Source of the DNA: Pyropia yezoensis | Lineage: Eukaryota > Rhodophyta > Bangiophyceae > Bangiales > Bangiaceae | Assembly: GCA_009829735.1 (NCBI GenBank) | Contig: CM020618.1 | Location: 24,165,346-24,229,345 of the forward strand | Reading direction: 5' to 3' | Length of the DNA stretch: 64,000 bases | Part shown: one piece after another, positions 1 through 9,599 of the stretch | How positions within the stretch are numbered: the first letter of the stretch is position 1 | How the letters are laid out: each line of letters opens with the position of its first letter | Translations under genes and position numbers: made by a program | The notes under the pieces: model-generated | What the model saw: only the letters and a program-made list of their open reading frames with translations | Told to the model about the DNA's origin: nothing | Databases searched by the model: none

Positions 1-1572
1 GGCGGTGGCGGCGGTGGCAGCGGCGGTGGCGGCGGCGGAGGTGGGCCCTTCCCCGGGTCGCCCGCTGACGTGGCCGCCCACCAAGGAGGTGGTGGCGGGT
101 GGCCGGTGGAGGAGTGCCCCCTGTGGGGGGTACCCGCGGGTGCGCCCAAGGCGCCCTCGACAGACCCGTCCACAAGCACCACGACCGAGTCCTCCGCGTC
201 CCGCGCGGCAGCGTCGGGCGGTGGCGGCAACGGCGGCAGCAACGGTGGCGGACACCGCGGCGTCGCCGGCCTGTCGGCGCTGCTGCCGCCGCCGCCGCTG
301 CCGGCACCACTGCCCCTGCCGGCGGTGACGCCGGTGGCGGCCGACGCGGCGGCGGTCGCGGCGGCCGCGTCGGTGCCGCCGCTCGACTTCCCCACCCCGC
401 CCTTCCTCGCGCAGCGGTGGGCAAGCCCGTCCCCGTCGCCGACGGGGCGGCCGGCGTCGGCGTCGGTCGCGTCGCTGACGCCCTCCCCGTACGGAGGGGC
501 GCTGGGCACAAGCGGCAGTGGTGGCGGCGGCGGCGGTGGCGGCATCGGGCCGGCGTCTGCCCCCGCGTCGGCGCCTCCGGGGGGTGGCCTCCGTGGCGGG
601 TGGGGCGGCCGGCCGTCGGACAACGGCCCGCCGATGGTGGTGGTCCCCAGGCCGCGGGCGTCTGAGCCGCGGGACCCCCCGCCCCCCCCCCCGCCCACCA
701 CCACCACCACCCCCCGCCCGCGGGTGCCGTGCATCCCCTGTGGCCGCACCTTTTCCGGCGTCAGCAGCCTCAACCGCCACATTAGCCGGGTGCACCAGCA
801 GCACCGCCCCTTTGGCTGCCCCGCCTGCGCGGCCGCGTTTGGCCAGCGCGGCTCCCTCGCCCGTCATGTGTCGTCGGTCCACGCGCGGGAGCGGCCGTAC
901 GGCTGCTCCTCGTGCGCGCGTGCATTTGGCCGCAAGGACAACCTGGCTGTCCACGTGGCGACGGTGCACGAGAAGCGGCGGCCGTACGGGTGCGGGGTAT
1001 GTGGCGCGGCGTTTGGGGGCAAGCGCCCCCTCCGCATGCACCTCCGCGCGGTGCACGGGGGGGAGGGTCTCCAGGGGGGGGGGGGGGACCCGTCCCCGTC
1101 CCCGTCCCCGTCGCCGTTGCCGGCGCCGTCGGCGTACGGCGTGGGGGCGGTGGCCAAGGGGGAGGCCACTCTCGTGGCCCAAGGGGGGGCGGGCGCCCAC
1201 CCGCTGCTGCCGCCGCTGGGCATGCCGGCGGCGGCGGTGGGTGGCGGCGGCGGCGGGATGGCGCCGCCGCCGCCCCACTGCCTGCTGCCCGCGCCTTCGC
1301 GTCACGGTGGCGGCGCCTATGGCCCCGTCGGGGGTGCCTGGGCGGCCGAGTGGGGGGGAGGGAATGCGGGAGGGGGTGGCGGCGGCGGCGGCGGTGGCGC
1401 GGCCATGCCGCCCGCCGAGTATGGGGTGCCCCTCCCCGCCGTGGGCGACGCCGGCGGCGGCGGCGGCGGGTGGCGCGGGCGGGATGGGCGGGCGGGGGAC
1501 ACGTGGGGGGTGTCCCTCCACCTGGGGGGGGAGCGGGAAAGCGGGGGAGTTGCTACCGCCCTGGGTCTCTAG
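1..1572 (+). CDS. C2H2 zinc-finger protein, 5' end outside window
   Basis: Frame 1 is open from the first base to a TAG at 1570-1572, so the start lies upstream and at least 523 residues are visible. Four consecutive C2H2 fingers are encoded at 730-1056. Each has the spacing C-X2-C-X12-H-X4-H, and they are joined by seven-residue linkers ending RPFG or RPYG, close to the classical TGEKP-type linker. Tandem fingers of this kind normally bind DNA, so a nuclear transcription-factor role is likely by family. Flanking regions are low-complexity Gly, Ala, Pro and Ser, with G and C homopolymers (for example around 676-690), and are probably disordered. No other domain is recognised. The coding frame is clear from the fingers, but homopolymer length errors could shift the flanks. 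Confidence 0.85.
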   Translation, partial: GGGGGGSGGGGGGGGPFPGSPADVAAHQGGGGGWPVEECPLWGVPAGAPKAPSTDPSTSTTTESSASRAAASGGGGNGGSNGGGHRGVAGLSALLPPPPLPAPLPLPAVTPVAADAAAVAAAASVPPLDFPTPPFLAQRWASPSPSPTGRPASASVASLTPSPYGGALGTSGSGGGGGGGGIGPASAPASAPPGGGLRGGWGGRPSDNGPPMVVVPRPRASEPRDPPPPPPPTTTTTPRPRVPCIPCGRTFSGVSSLNRHISRVHQQHRPFGCPACAAAFGQRGSLARHVSSVHARERPYGCSSCARAFGRKDNLAVHVATVHEKRRPYGCGVCGAAFGGKRPLRMHLRAVHGGEGLQGGGGDPSPSPSPSPLPAPSAYGVGAVAKGEATLVAQGGAGAHPLLPPLGMPAAAVGGGGGGMAPPPPHCLLPAPSRHGGGAYGPVGGAWAAEWGGGNAGGGGGGGGGGAAMPPAEYGVPLPAVGDAGGGGGGWRGRDGRAGDTWGVSLHLGGERESGGVATALGL

Positions 1573-1916
1573 TCGGCCTTGTAGGAGGAGGGCAGGGGGG
1601 GTAGGCAGCAGAGGAGGGAGGAGCGCGTAGGGAGCGGCGGGTGGGGGTGCGTCAACTTTCGTAGGGTGCCCAGCTCGCCAACAGAATCATCGTGACGTTG
1701 TTTGGATTTCCCATCACGGCAAGGTGGTCGCCCGCCTCGTCCCCCACATGTCCGCTTTCGTCCCCGTGCGTTTGATTCGCCTCCGCGTGCTCTGCACATG
1801 AACAAGCACGCCTGTCGCGGCAGCACAGAGCACGTCAAGGCCATGTGGCCAAGCGCAGCGGCACAAGCCGCACCCCCCCCGCACTCCCCCCCCACCACAA
1901 ACACCCCGGTCCCTCC
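1573..1916. other. Intergenic, 3' ends of convergent genes
   Basis: This lies between the stop of the zinc-finger gene and the stop of the minus-strand membrane-protein gene. It is G-rich at its left end and C-rich at its right end. I see no gene, repeat or clear terminator signal in it. Confidence 0.6.
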
Positions 1917-2743
1917 TCACTTCCAGCTCCCCCAGTCCAGCCACCGCAGCCACCCCCGGATCTTGACCTCCTCCGTGTCCTTCCCCCCTCCCTCCCCCCC
2001 CCCCGGCAGCACCACGTACCACACAAACAAGGCCACCATGAACGTCACGTCCGCCCCCCAAATGAGCGCCGGGTCACGGCTCACAAACGGGGCGGCCACG
2101 TTGAGGAGGGGCATGCCCACAAATGCCACGTTCCACGCGCTCTTCTCCGCCTTGGACGGCTTGCGCGCCCGCAGCGCGGGAACCGTGAACAACCACAGGA
2201 GCCAAAAGCCGAGAACCCGCCCGACCAGCGGCACCCCGTCGTCCCCCCACCACCCAGGGCACGTGCCCGTCGCGAGCAGCCCCGACACGACCGCCGAGAT
2301 TGCGGCTTGGCCCAGAAAGACGCGCTTCAACCACAGCTGCATCACCTGCCGCTTCTCCTTGACCACCTGCGCCGTCCATCGTGTAATGTCCCGCTCGTGG
2401 GCGGCCGCGTCGCCGTCGCCGGTCGCGAGGGCGGCGCGAGCCTCATCGAGCTTGCGCTCCAGCTTGATGACCAGCGACGGGTTAAGGAGCTGCTCCAGCT
2501 CCACCCCGTTGGCGTCCAGCTCGGCCCGCACGCGGGCGGTGACGGGGTCCTCGGGGGGGGACTCGACCGGGGGGGGGGGGGGGCGGGGGGGGCCGCCTTC
2601 ATAGACGCCGTTCTCCGCGGCCGCCGTCCAGCTACCGTCACTGGCCACGACACGCCTCGGGAAGGGACGCGATGGGCACGACTGGTAGACGACAGCACCG
2701 CGGGGGATGCCACGGGGGCGAGGAAAGCCACCAAGGTAGCCAT
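1917..2743 (-). CDS. Probable plastid-targeted multi-pass membrane protein, apparent frameshift
   Basis: Two overlapping minus-strand frames together make one sensible protein. The ATG at 2743-2741 opens about 50 residues rich in Ala, Ser, Val and Arg with almost no acidic residues (it begins MATLVAFLAPVASPAVLSST), which resembles a plastid transit peptide. That frame becomes meaningless beyond the G15 tract at 2569-2583. From there another frame, open down to the TGA at 1917-1919, encodes a charged helical segment (RAELDANGVELEQLL and following) and about four hydrophobic segments (FLGQAAISAVVSGLLATG; VLGFWLLWLFTVPAL; NVAFVGMPLLNVAAPFV; DVTFMVALFVWYVVL). The total is 827 nt, not a multiple of three, so one base appears lost or two gained. 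The downstream frame has no ATG upstream of the tract. I do not recognise the family; an envelope or thylakoid membrane role is inference. Confidence 0.6.
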
Positions 2744-2916
2744 CGTAAGGTGGAGCGGCGACAGAAGGGGGAGGGTGAGAGGGCAACGCGGGCTGGGGGA
2801 AAAAGGGCAGGAGGCGAAGCCGGGGCAAGCCGTCCGGCGTCGTCAACTTTGAAGGCTGACAGCAGGTCGCGGGTGAAGGCGGCCAGCACCGGCCGCAGTG
2901 TGTGTGCAGGCTAAGG

Positions 2917-2922
2917 TATATA
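2917..2922 (-). promoter_or_regulatory. Candidate TATA box for the membrane-protein gene
   Basis: TATATA stands out in a very GC-rich context. It lies 174 bp upstream of the ATG at 2743 on the minus strand, a reasonable core-promoter distance. The motif is palindromic, so the strand is inferred from the neighbouring gene. Confidence 0.35.
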
Positions 2923-3107
2923 GCGGTGCACCACGCCCTGGTCGAGGGGTATGCGATAGCGACGACCGGCGTTGGAGCCGACGTGGGGAACGGCCAGCCT
3001 TTGTCACAGCGGCCCGAGCCTGCGCTCGTGCTCAAAGAGGCCGTGGAAAGCGTTTGTGGTCCTCATCGCGTGCCACGATCCCTCAAGGTCCACAATTACT
3101 GGGTGGC

Positions 3108-3171
3108 GTGAAAGAGTCTGCAACTTGGCCACGGATGTCGTGAGAGAGTCTGCGACTTGGCCACGGTGAGC
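3108..3171. repeat. Two tandem copies of a 32-bp unit
   Basis: Two adjacent 32-bp copies (3108-3139 and 3140-3171) share GAGTCTGC.ACTTGGCCACGG with a few substitutions, and GTGA starts a partial third. It lies upstream of the divergent genes. A regulatory role is possible but not shown. Confidence 0.7.
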
Positions 3172-4985
3172 GTGACTTTTTTCGGTTCCCAAAGCGCACA
3201 TTGACATAAAGTACATGAAGCTCGGGAATTCCAGTACTGTCACAGCAGAGTGGCTTTGTTGCAACCTGGAGCTCGCTCGGCGGCACCGCGGCTCGTCATC
3301 TCTCGTCTCCCACGAGACGAGAGGTGATCCCGCTTCGGGTGTCATTCCCTCACTCGGGCCCCTTGTGGGCGTCTGCCGTCCACTGTGGCGGTCGGCACCC
3401 GCTCCCCACTGTGCGCTCCCCCCAACCCTCGCCCTCCCGTTGCCGGCGAGTCCCCGCGCTGGGTCTCCTGCGTGGATGCGGCCGGCTGGCGGCGGCGGCG
3501 GCCGCCCCCCTCCATGTCCCCCCCCTGCTCTCCTCGTCTCCCTGCTTCTCCTCACTCTCCTCCATCGGCCGCGCACGGGGGGGGGGGCTGGGTGGACGCC
3601 ATTGCCGGCTCGCGGCCGCCGAGCTCCGCAAGGTCCCTGCCACCTACGCGTGCGCCACCCCTCCACGTCCCCCCCGTGTTTCTACCCGTCGAAAGGCAAC
3701 CATGCCTTGAAGGCAAGCACCCCACTCCCGCTGCCCTCCACTTTCCCCCGCCCCGCCCCGCCCGTGCCCTCCCCGCCTCCATCCACCGTAGCCACGCCGT
3801 GGGCCTGGCATGGCCGCGTGGCTGGAACCACGCGCTCCGCGAAAGCGGCCTGCAAGGGTGAGGAGGAGGCGGGAGGGGGGGGTACGCCTGGAGCTTGGAG
3901 GTGCGGGGGGGGGGTGCTCACTGGGCAAGCGCCGCCGCCCGCCGGGGGTAGGAGCGGCGGTTTGGTCGGCCACGTCCCCTCTCGACCCTATTTCTCAGGG
4001 GTCGCCCACGGCGGAGTCCAAGTCCCGCTTCCTCTTCTTTCAGTCTGTGGCCCCTCTCGGAGCGATGCGGAGCACGGGGGTGTGTCCCGTCTGACCGTGA
4101 CATGCGTTGAGCATTCTTTGTGTGCGGGGTGTGCCCTCCCCCCCCTGCCCTCCCCCCTCCCCACCAACCGTCTGCCTCTGCCTTCCCCGTCGGTCTGAGG
4201 CAAGAAGGGGCGGCCGCGGTGGCCACGATGGTAGGCAGCGGCGGCAGTGGGGGCGGTTGCGGCCTCGTCAGCAACCGCAGCAGCGACCTGTCGTGGCGCC
4301 GGCTGCGGGGGAGATATGGGCAGGGTAGTCTTTGACCCGCCGCTGGTGGGGGTGGAGAGTGCGGGCACACGCCATTGCGATCGTTTGCTTGCTTGGGGCA
4401 GAAGCTGAGTGGGCGGGCTGCGTGGAGGAAAAGCGGATGGGCTGGGGCGTGGGGTGCACGCTGTTCCATTGCGAGAGATGGGATGGAGGGGGGGGTGTGG
4501 CGGCCGCCCCCCGATGCCGGTGCCACCTCCGGGTGGGGCATGGCGTGAGATGTGCCTGGGCGTCGTCCTGGCATTGAGATAGCCGCGTGAGGGCGCCATG
4601 GAGGGGGGGGGGGGTCTGCTGTCGCGCCGTCTTTCGCTTTGGTCAAGGGGACGCGGAAAGGCGGCGCGGCGACGCGGGCGCGGGGAGGCGGCGCGGCGGC
4701 GTGCTGCGGGCCCGCTGCGCAACTGGCACCCGCCAGGGAGCTCACAGCTGGCGAGGAAGCATCGTGGACGCGGCGAGGCAGGGGCGGGGCGGAAGGGGAG
4801 ATGCAGGGGTGCTTAAGAGGGCGCCCGCCTATCCGCTAAGAGGACCTTCGAGGCCCCCCAGACGCGTTGACAACGGCGTCGGCCAGCTTTCCAGCGGCGC
4901 CTTCCTCCCTTCCCTCCCTCCTTCCCCACCTTCACCAGTCCCCCCATCTGTTGGAAACTTGCCCGACCCTGCTGTGCTATCCACC

Positions 4986-7900
4986 ATGGCCACCGCCCGA
5001 TGCGCCGTCGCTGGCTTCTACCGCCGCCGCGACCGCGCAGGGGCGCGCCGCGGCGGCGGCAGTTGGAGAGACTGGCGGTTGCCAGTGACGGCGGTGGCGG
5101 CTGCGGTTACGGCGGCAGTTGTGGCCATCCTCCATGGCATGTCCATGGTGGCCGCGGTCTCCCCTGGTGGGGACGTGGAGGCCCCCGGTGGATACGTGGC
5201 GGCAGCCGTCGCCGGCGACGATAATGGGGTTTTACTGCAGGCGTCGGTCGCGCCGCCGCCGCCACCGCCGCTGTCGGTTTGGGCGGCGCTGGTGGGGGCG
5301 TTACGACAAGAGAAGCGGGTGACCATCACGCGGCCACCCACGCCAGGGGACCCTCCGGTTGCTTCTTCGACCGTCGCGCCGCCGACAGAGACGCCCACGG
5401 CGACAGCCTCCCCGTCACCAACGGCGACAGCCTCCCCATCCCCAACGCCGACGGCATCTCCCACGCCGACGCCAACCGAGCCGCCGACAGAGTCTCCTAC
5501 AGAGCCGCCGACAGAGCTACCGACTGAGCCACCGACTGAGCCGCCAACGGAGCCGCCGACGGAACCTCCGACGGAGCCGCCAACGGAGCCGCCGACGGCG
5601 CCCCCAACGGAGCCTCCCACTGAACCTCCCACGGAGCCCCCAACGGAGCCGCCTACTGATCCTCCTACTGAGCCGCCGACGGAGCCGCCGACGGAGCCGC
5701 CGACAGAGCCTCCCACGGAGCCGCCAACGGAGCCGCCGACGGAGCCACCGACTGAGCCACCGACTGAGCCGCCAACAGAGCCGCCGACTGAGCCACCGAC
5801 TGAGCCGCCAACGGAGCCGCCGACGGAGCCTCCGACGGAGCCGCCAACGGAGCCGCCGACGGCGCCCCCAACGGAGCCTCCCACTGAACCTCCCACGGAG
5901 CCCCCAACGGAGCCGCCTACTGATCCTCCTACTGAGCCGCCGACGGAGCCGCCGACTGAGCCGCCAACGGAGCCGCCGACGGAGCCTCCGACGGAGCCGC
6001 CAACGGAGCCGCCGACGGCGCCCCCAACGGAGCCTCCCACTGAACCTCCCACGGAGCCCCCAACGGAGCCACCTACTGATCCTCCTACTGAGCCGCCGAC
6101 GGAGCCGCCGACAGAGCCTCCCACGGAGCCGCCAACCGAGCCGCCGACGGAGCCTCCAACTGAGCCGCCGACGGAGTCGTCGACGGAGCCGCTGACAGAG
6201 CAGCCAGCCGAGCCGAGTGAGGAGCCGAGTGAGGAGCCGAGTGAGGAATTGATCGAAGAACCGGACGAGGAGCCGACTGACGAGCCGACTGAAGAGCCGA
6301 CCGAGCCACCGACCGAACCCCCGACAGAGCCTCCGTCAGAGCCGACTGGCGAGCCAATCGAGGAGGCTACCGTGGAGCCCAGTGAGGAGCCGACTGAGGA
6401 GTTCACCGTGGAGCCCAGTGAGGAGCCGACTGAGGAGTTCACCGTGGAGCCCAGTGAGAAGCCCGGTGAGGAGCCGTCGGAGGAGCCGACGGAGGAGCCG
6501 ACGGAGGAGCCGACGGAGGAGCCGACGGAGGAGCCTACGGAGGAGCCTACGGAGGAGCCTATGGCGGAGCCGACCGAGGAACCAGAGGCTGAGGCGACGC
6601 CCAAGGTGGACGGCTTTGTCCCCCGAACGGGCCTGCCTCCGCCGCCGCGCACGCTCCTCGGCGGCGAGTACTCGCCCAACTATCCCATGTGGCAGGGCAC
6701 GCCGCGCAACGCGCCCCGCCGCTTCTCCGCCCTGCCTCCCACTGGTCAGCACCCCCGCCTCTTCTTCACTGCCGAGGACTTGCCGGCGATGCGGCGGGAG
6801 TTGCTGGGCGCAGACCTGGCCGGTCGGGAGGGGGAGATCCCCGGCGGGTGGGTATTCAACGACGTGGCCCTCCGGGGGCGGGACCCGGTCGGCCTGCTGG
6901 CCGTCACCAGCTTCCTCTTTACCCGGGACGCGGTGGAAAAGTCCTACCCCTACGGCCCGCCGCCGCTCTTTACCGGCCCTGTGGCGCCCGTATATGAGCG
7001 CCTCGCCGCCGGGGACACGAGCGTTGACATCCGCAGCGTCAAGCTGTACGGCACCAACGTGGCGTCCGCCGGCCAAGGCCGAGATGGGCTGTATGGCAAG
7101 CTGGCGGGCGCGGGCTTTGTAGCGCTCATCCGTGAGGGCGGCAACTTTGACCGGACCAAGCTGGCCACCGCCCTCGGCACCGCTTGTGCCCTTCACGACC
7201 AGGTGTACGTGCAGGGAACGACCGGGGGCTTCCTCCACGACATTAGCCCCGACCTGGGCATTGCCTATGACTTTCTTGCGAGTGCCATGTCCGCCGACCA
7301 GCGGCGGGCGTGCGTGACGCTGATGGGCAACATGGTCCGCGGGCGGACGGAGCTAGGGACGGGGAGCTTCCAGCGACGGCCATGGATAAGCAACTACAAC
7401 CAATTGGGCTGGCACGCCCACATCCACGTGCTGACGCACGCGATGGAGGGGGAGGCGGGCGTGGCGGGCGACGAAGGTGAGATCTGGCGCGTCACGCAGC
7501 CGATCGGGGTTGACATCCAAAGAAAGATCATTGAGCACACCATCACGGAGGGCGGCCTTGGGCGCGAATCGGGGGGCTACTTTTCCATGGGCTGGTACTG
7601 GGCGCTTCCCGTCAACGTGATCTTTTCGCGGCGCGGGTTTAACCCGTTTACCGACCCGGTGCTGGGCCCCCGCTTTTACCGCGCCCTCCTCTTTTTCTTC
7701 AACGCGCAGGTCCCCCTGACGGCGCCCGAGAACAACTGGGACGGGAGGCACCACGATGACCTTGTATCGACGCAGCGCCCCCGCTACCAGTGCATGCTCG
7801 TGTGGCTGTATGGGGACGATGAGCTGGCGCAGCGGCTGTTGGCCAACTCGGGCCCCCACCAGGCGCCCCCCTCGGGGGAGTCCATGATGTGTGCCATGTT

Positions 7901-9032
7901 TGCCGCCGTCAACAGCCGCGGCCGCATCACCGCCCCAGAGGCGGCGGCGGCCAAGGGCATCCCCCTCACCCACTTTGACCGTGACAAGGGGGAGCTCACC
8001 GTCCGCAACTCGTGGGCCCCCGACGCGTTTACGGTCAACTTTGAGTCCCGCCTCGACACGTACCGTGTCGGCCACATCCACGCCAGCCGCAACAGCTTTT
8101 ACGTCTACGCCGGCGGCCGGTCGTGGGTGGTGGACCAGCATGCGGCGGATACGGAGAATGAAGGCCACTCGACGGTCCTCATTGATGGCGTAGGGCAGGC
8201 GGGGGGCGGCGACGCGGCGGGCCGCAACTTTTGGCCCAGCTTCCCCGCCCTGTGGAACCAGTTTACCGACAGTGGCCGCCTGACCGTCGCCGCCGCCGAC
8301 GCACAATACGCGTATGCCTACTCGGCCATGTGCCGGCCGCACGCGGGGTATCCGGCGTGCGTGGCGAATGGGTTCCGGCCCAACCAGTTTGGCTTCCTCC
8401 CCGACCCGTATGTGCCCGCGTGGATGGCGAGCGAACAGTTCCTCGGCCGCCGCACCATCAACGTGTTCAACCCGGTGGCGCGCGCCTTCCGGACGGTGGC
8501 GGTGGCCAAGGGCGCCCGCCCCTTCCTCCTGGTTGTGGACGACATCCAAAAGGACACCGCCGCCCACACGTATGAGTGGGTGGCCAACGTGCCCCGGTCG
8601 GGCGCACACTATGGCCACGAGCGGGACGATGTGGTGGTCGACGCGGCCGCGTCGGCTGCGCCCACCGACCTGGTCCTCCGCTCGTCACAAGACCCGGTCG
8701 GCGGCACCCCGCGGCTGCTGGTGCGGCTGCTCAGCTACACGGGTACCTTGTCGGACGCCGGCGTGGCGCTGCGCGACCGCACCGTCCGCATCCGGAACGA
8801 CAAGGTGTCGAGCGGCAGCGGCGGCTACCGCTCCACCGCCGCCACCCGCACAATTAGCATCTCGGTGCGGTCGGTGGAGCCGGGCTTTGTCGTCCTTTGC
8901 TGGCCGTTTGTGCAGGGCGACCCGCTGCCAGTGACGACCGTGTCGGGCGACCGGAATACCGTGGTGGTCGACGGGCGCCGCTTTTCGCTCACCCGCAGCA
9001 CCGACGGCCGCACTCGCGTGTCGGAGCAGTGA
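4986..9032 (+). CDS. Secreted or membrane-anchored heparinase II/III-like polysaccharide lyase with PT-rich stalk
   Basis: The ATG at 4986 sits in a strong context (CCACCATGG), giving 1348 residues; the frame is open further upstream, but only with near-cognate starts. Residues about 32-57 are hydrophobic (LPVTAVAAAVTAAVVAILHG) after a basic N-terminus, suggesting a signal anchor or signal peptide. Residues about 165-406 are EPPT tetrapeptide repeats, followed to about 535 by acidic EEPT/EEPS repeats, a likely extended and glycosylatable stalk. From about residue 583 (QHPRLFFTAEDLPAMRRELL) to the TGA at 9030-9032 the protein resembles heparinase II/III-type lyases: a helical N-terminal part, then the beta-rich region with DTYRVGHIHASRNSFYVYA and HSTVLIDGVGQ. 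Lyases of this fold eliminate across uronic-acid-containing or sulfated polysaccharides, so extracellular-matrix turnover is likely. The substrate cannot be told from sequence. Confidence 0.8.
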   Translation: MATARCAVAGFYRRRDRAGARRGGGSWRDWRLPVTAVAAAVTAAVVAILHGMSMVAAVSPGGDVEAPGGYVAAAVAGDDNGVLLQASVAPPPPPPLSVWAALVGALRQEKRVTITRPPTPGDPPVASSTVAPPTETPTATASPSPTATASPSPTPTASPTPTPTEPPTESPTEPPTELPTEPPTEPPTEPPTEPPTEPPTEPPTAPPTEPPTEPPTEPPTEPPTDPPTEPPTEPPTEPPTEPPTEPPTEPPTEPPTEPPTEPPTEPPTEPPTEPPTEPPTEPPTEPPTEPPTAPPTEPPTEPPTEPPTEPPTDPPTEPPTEPPTEPPTEPPTEPPTEPPTEPPTAPPTEPPTEPPTEPPTEPPTDPPTEPPTEPPTEPPTEPPTEPPTEPPTEPPTESSTEPLTEQPAEPSEEPSEEPSEELIEEPDEEPTDEPTEEPTEPPTEPPTEPPSEPTGEPIEEATVEPSEEPTEEFTVEPSEEPTEEFTVEPSEKPGEEPSEEPTEEPTEEPTEEPTEEPTEEPTEEPMAEPTEEPEAEATPKVDGFVPRTGLPPPPRTLLGGEYSPNYPMWQGTPRNAPRRFSALPPTGQHPRLFFTAEDLPAMRRELLGADLAGREGEIPGGWVFNDVALRGRDPVGLLAVTSFLFTRDAVEKSYPYGPPPLFTGPVAPVYERLAAGDTSVDIRSVKLYGTNVASAGQGRDGLYGKLAGAGFVALIREGGNFDRTKLATALGTACALHDQVYVQGTTGGFLHDISPDLGIAYDFLASAMSADQRRACVTLMGNMVRGRTELGTGSFQRRPWISNYNQLGWHAHIHVLTHAMEGEAGVAGDEGEIWRVTQPIGVDIQRKIIEHTITEGGLGRESGGYFSMGWYWALPVNVIFSRRGFNPFTDPVLGPRFYRALLFFFNAQVPLTAPENNWDGRHHDDLVSTQRPRYQCMLVWLYGDDELAQRLLANSGPHQAPPSGESMMCAMFAAVNSRGRITAPEAAAAKGIPLTHFDRDKGELTVRNSWAPDAFTVNFESRLDTYRVGHIHASRNSFYVYAGGRSWVVDQHAADTENEGHSTVLIDGVGQAGGGDAAGRNFWPSFPALWNQFTDSGRLTVAAADAQYAYAYSAMCRPHAGYPACVANGFRPNQFGFLPDPYVPAWMASEQFLGRRTINVFNPVARAFRTVAVAKGARPFLLVVDDIQKDTAAHTYEWVANVPRSGAHYGHERDDVVVDAAASAAPTDLVLRSSQDPVGGTPRLLVRLLSYTGTLSDAGVALRDRTVRIRNDKVSSGSGGYRSTAATRTISISVRSVEPGFVVLCWPFVQGDPLPVTTVSGDRNTVVVDGRRFSLTRSTDGRTRVSEQ
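5478..6204 (+). repeat. In-frame 12-bp minisatellite (EPPT)n with higher-order copies
   Basis: The basic unit is 12 bp, GAG-CC.-CC.-AC., and about 60 units run without a frame break. A larger block carrying the variant codons for APPT and DPPT recurs three times, with its Ala codon near 5598, 5862 and 6018. The spacings of 264 and 156 bp are multiples of 12. This points to array growth by unequal exchange of blocks while the frame was kept. Confidence 0.9.
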
Positions 9033-9599
9033 GGAGGGGGGATGGGGAGGAATCGGATGAGGGGGAGGGGGCGTTGACGGAGTGGCGTGCTGCTGCCGGT
9101 CGGGTTTTGGTGGTCAACGAGGAGACCGTGCCACTGCCGGTCGGGTTTTGGTGGTCGACGAGGCGACTGGTCTGATGCGTGGCGGCCCGTCGCGCGTCAC
9201 CGTGGGGCAACCCCCTCAGATGGCTTTTTTGGTGTGGTGTCGACAGCTTTTGCGAATGATAATCGCGCTATAAACGGTCATCGTGAGCCGCTGGTCTCGA
9301 CAGGGGACGACGGACAATGCGCGTCCGATCCTGGGTGGGCGTCGGCGCCGGGGCGGCACCCGCAGCTCCTGCTGCGTCTGGGCTGGCCCCCACACCGGAC
9401 GGGCCGTCTTCCGCCCCGCTCTATCCCCTTCCTCTTCAGCGATTGCAGCCAGCTCAGTGGTTGCAGCCAGGGTTCCCCCTGTCCCTACGGTACACTCCAA
9501 GTTGGATGGAAAGAAAAAGGGGTGGTAAGCTACAACCACGAGGGGAACAAGCATGATCAAGCAGGGAATCTCCAAAACGGCGGCGCCGGCCTCATCACT
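9033..9599. other. Intergenic between convergent genes
   Basis: The 3' ends of the heparinase-like gene and the M16 protease gene face each other across this stretch. Apart from the 41-bp direct repeat at 9093-9170 I see no gene or RNA. Short AT-rich stretches near 9255-9275 and 9540-9575 may hold polyadenylation signals, but none is clear. Confidence 0.5.
9093..9170. repeat. Two tandem copies of a 41-bp unit
   Basis: CTGCCGGTCGGGTTTTGGTG occurs at 9093 and again at 9134, and the similarity extends through GGTC.ACGAGG.GAC. It is just downstream of the heparinase-like stop codon. Confidence 0.75.

Larger units (their letters stand above)
2744..4985. other. Shared upstream region of divergent genes
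   Basis: This separates the minus-strand membrane-protein gene from the plus-strand heparinase-like gene. It contains a TATA-like site near 2917, a 32-bp direct repeat at 3108-3171, and long C-rich and G-rich low-complexity stretches. Several long open frames occur on both strands, but they are compositional and encode Pro/Arg/Gly-rich sequence with no recognisable domain. Confidence 0.5.

Noticed and set aside
1702-2604. A 300-codon plus-strand frame opposite the membrane-protein gene
   Set aside because: Pro/Ser/Thr/Arg-rich with no domain; the minus strand has hydrophobic segments in a sensible order.
3215-4198. Long plus-strand Pro/Ser-rich frame between the divergent genes
   Set aside because: Composition-driven, with overlapping frames of similar length on both strands and no recognisable protein.
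5018-6679. A 553-codon minus-strand frame reading GGSVGGSV repeats
   Set aside because: It is the exact antisense of the EPPT minisatellite; a 12-bp repeat keeps all frames open. No start or domain supports it.
7353-8618. A 421-codon minus-strand frame inside the heparinase-like gene
   Set aside because: GC-rich coding sequence often leaves the opposite strand open. The plus-strand frame has clear lyase motifs and this one has none.
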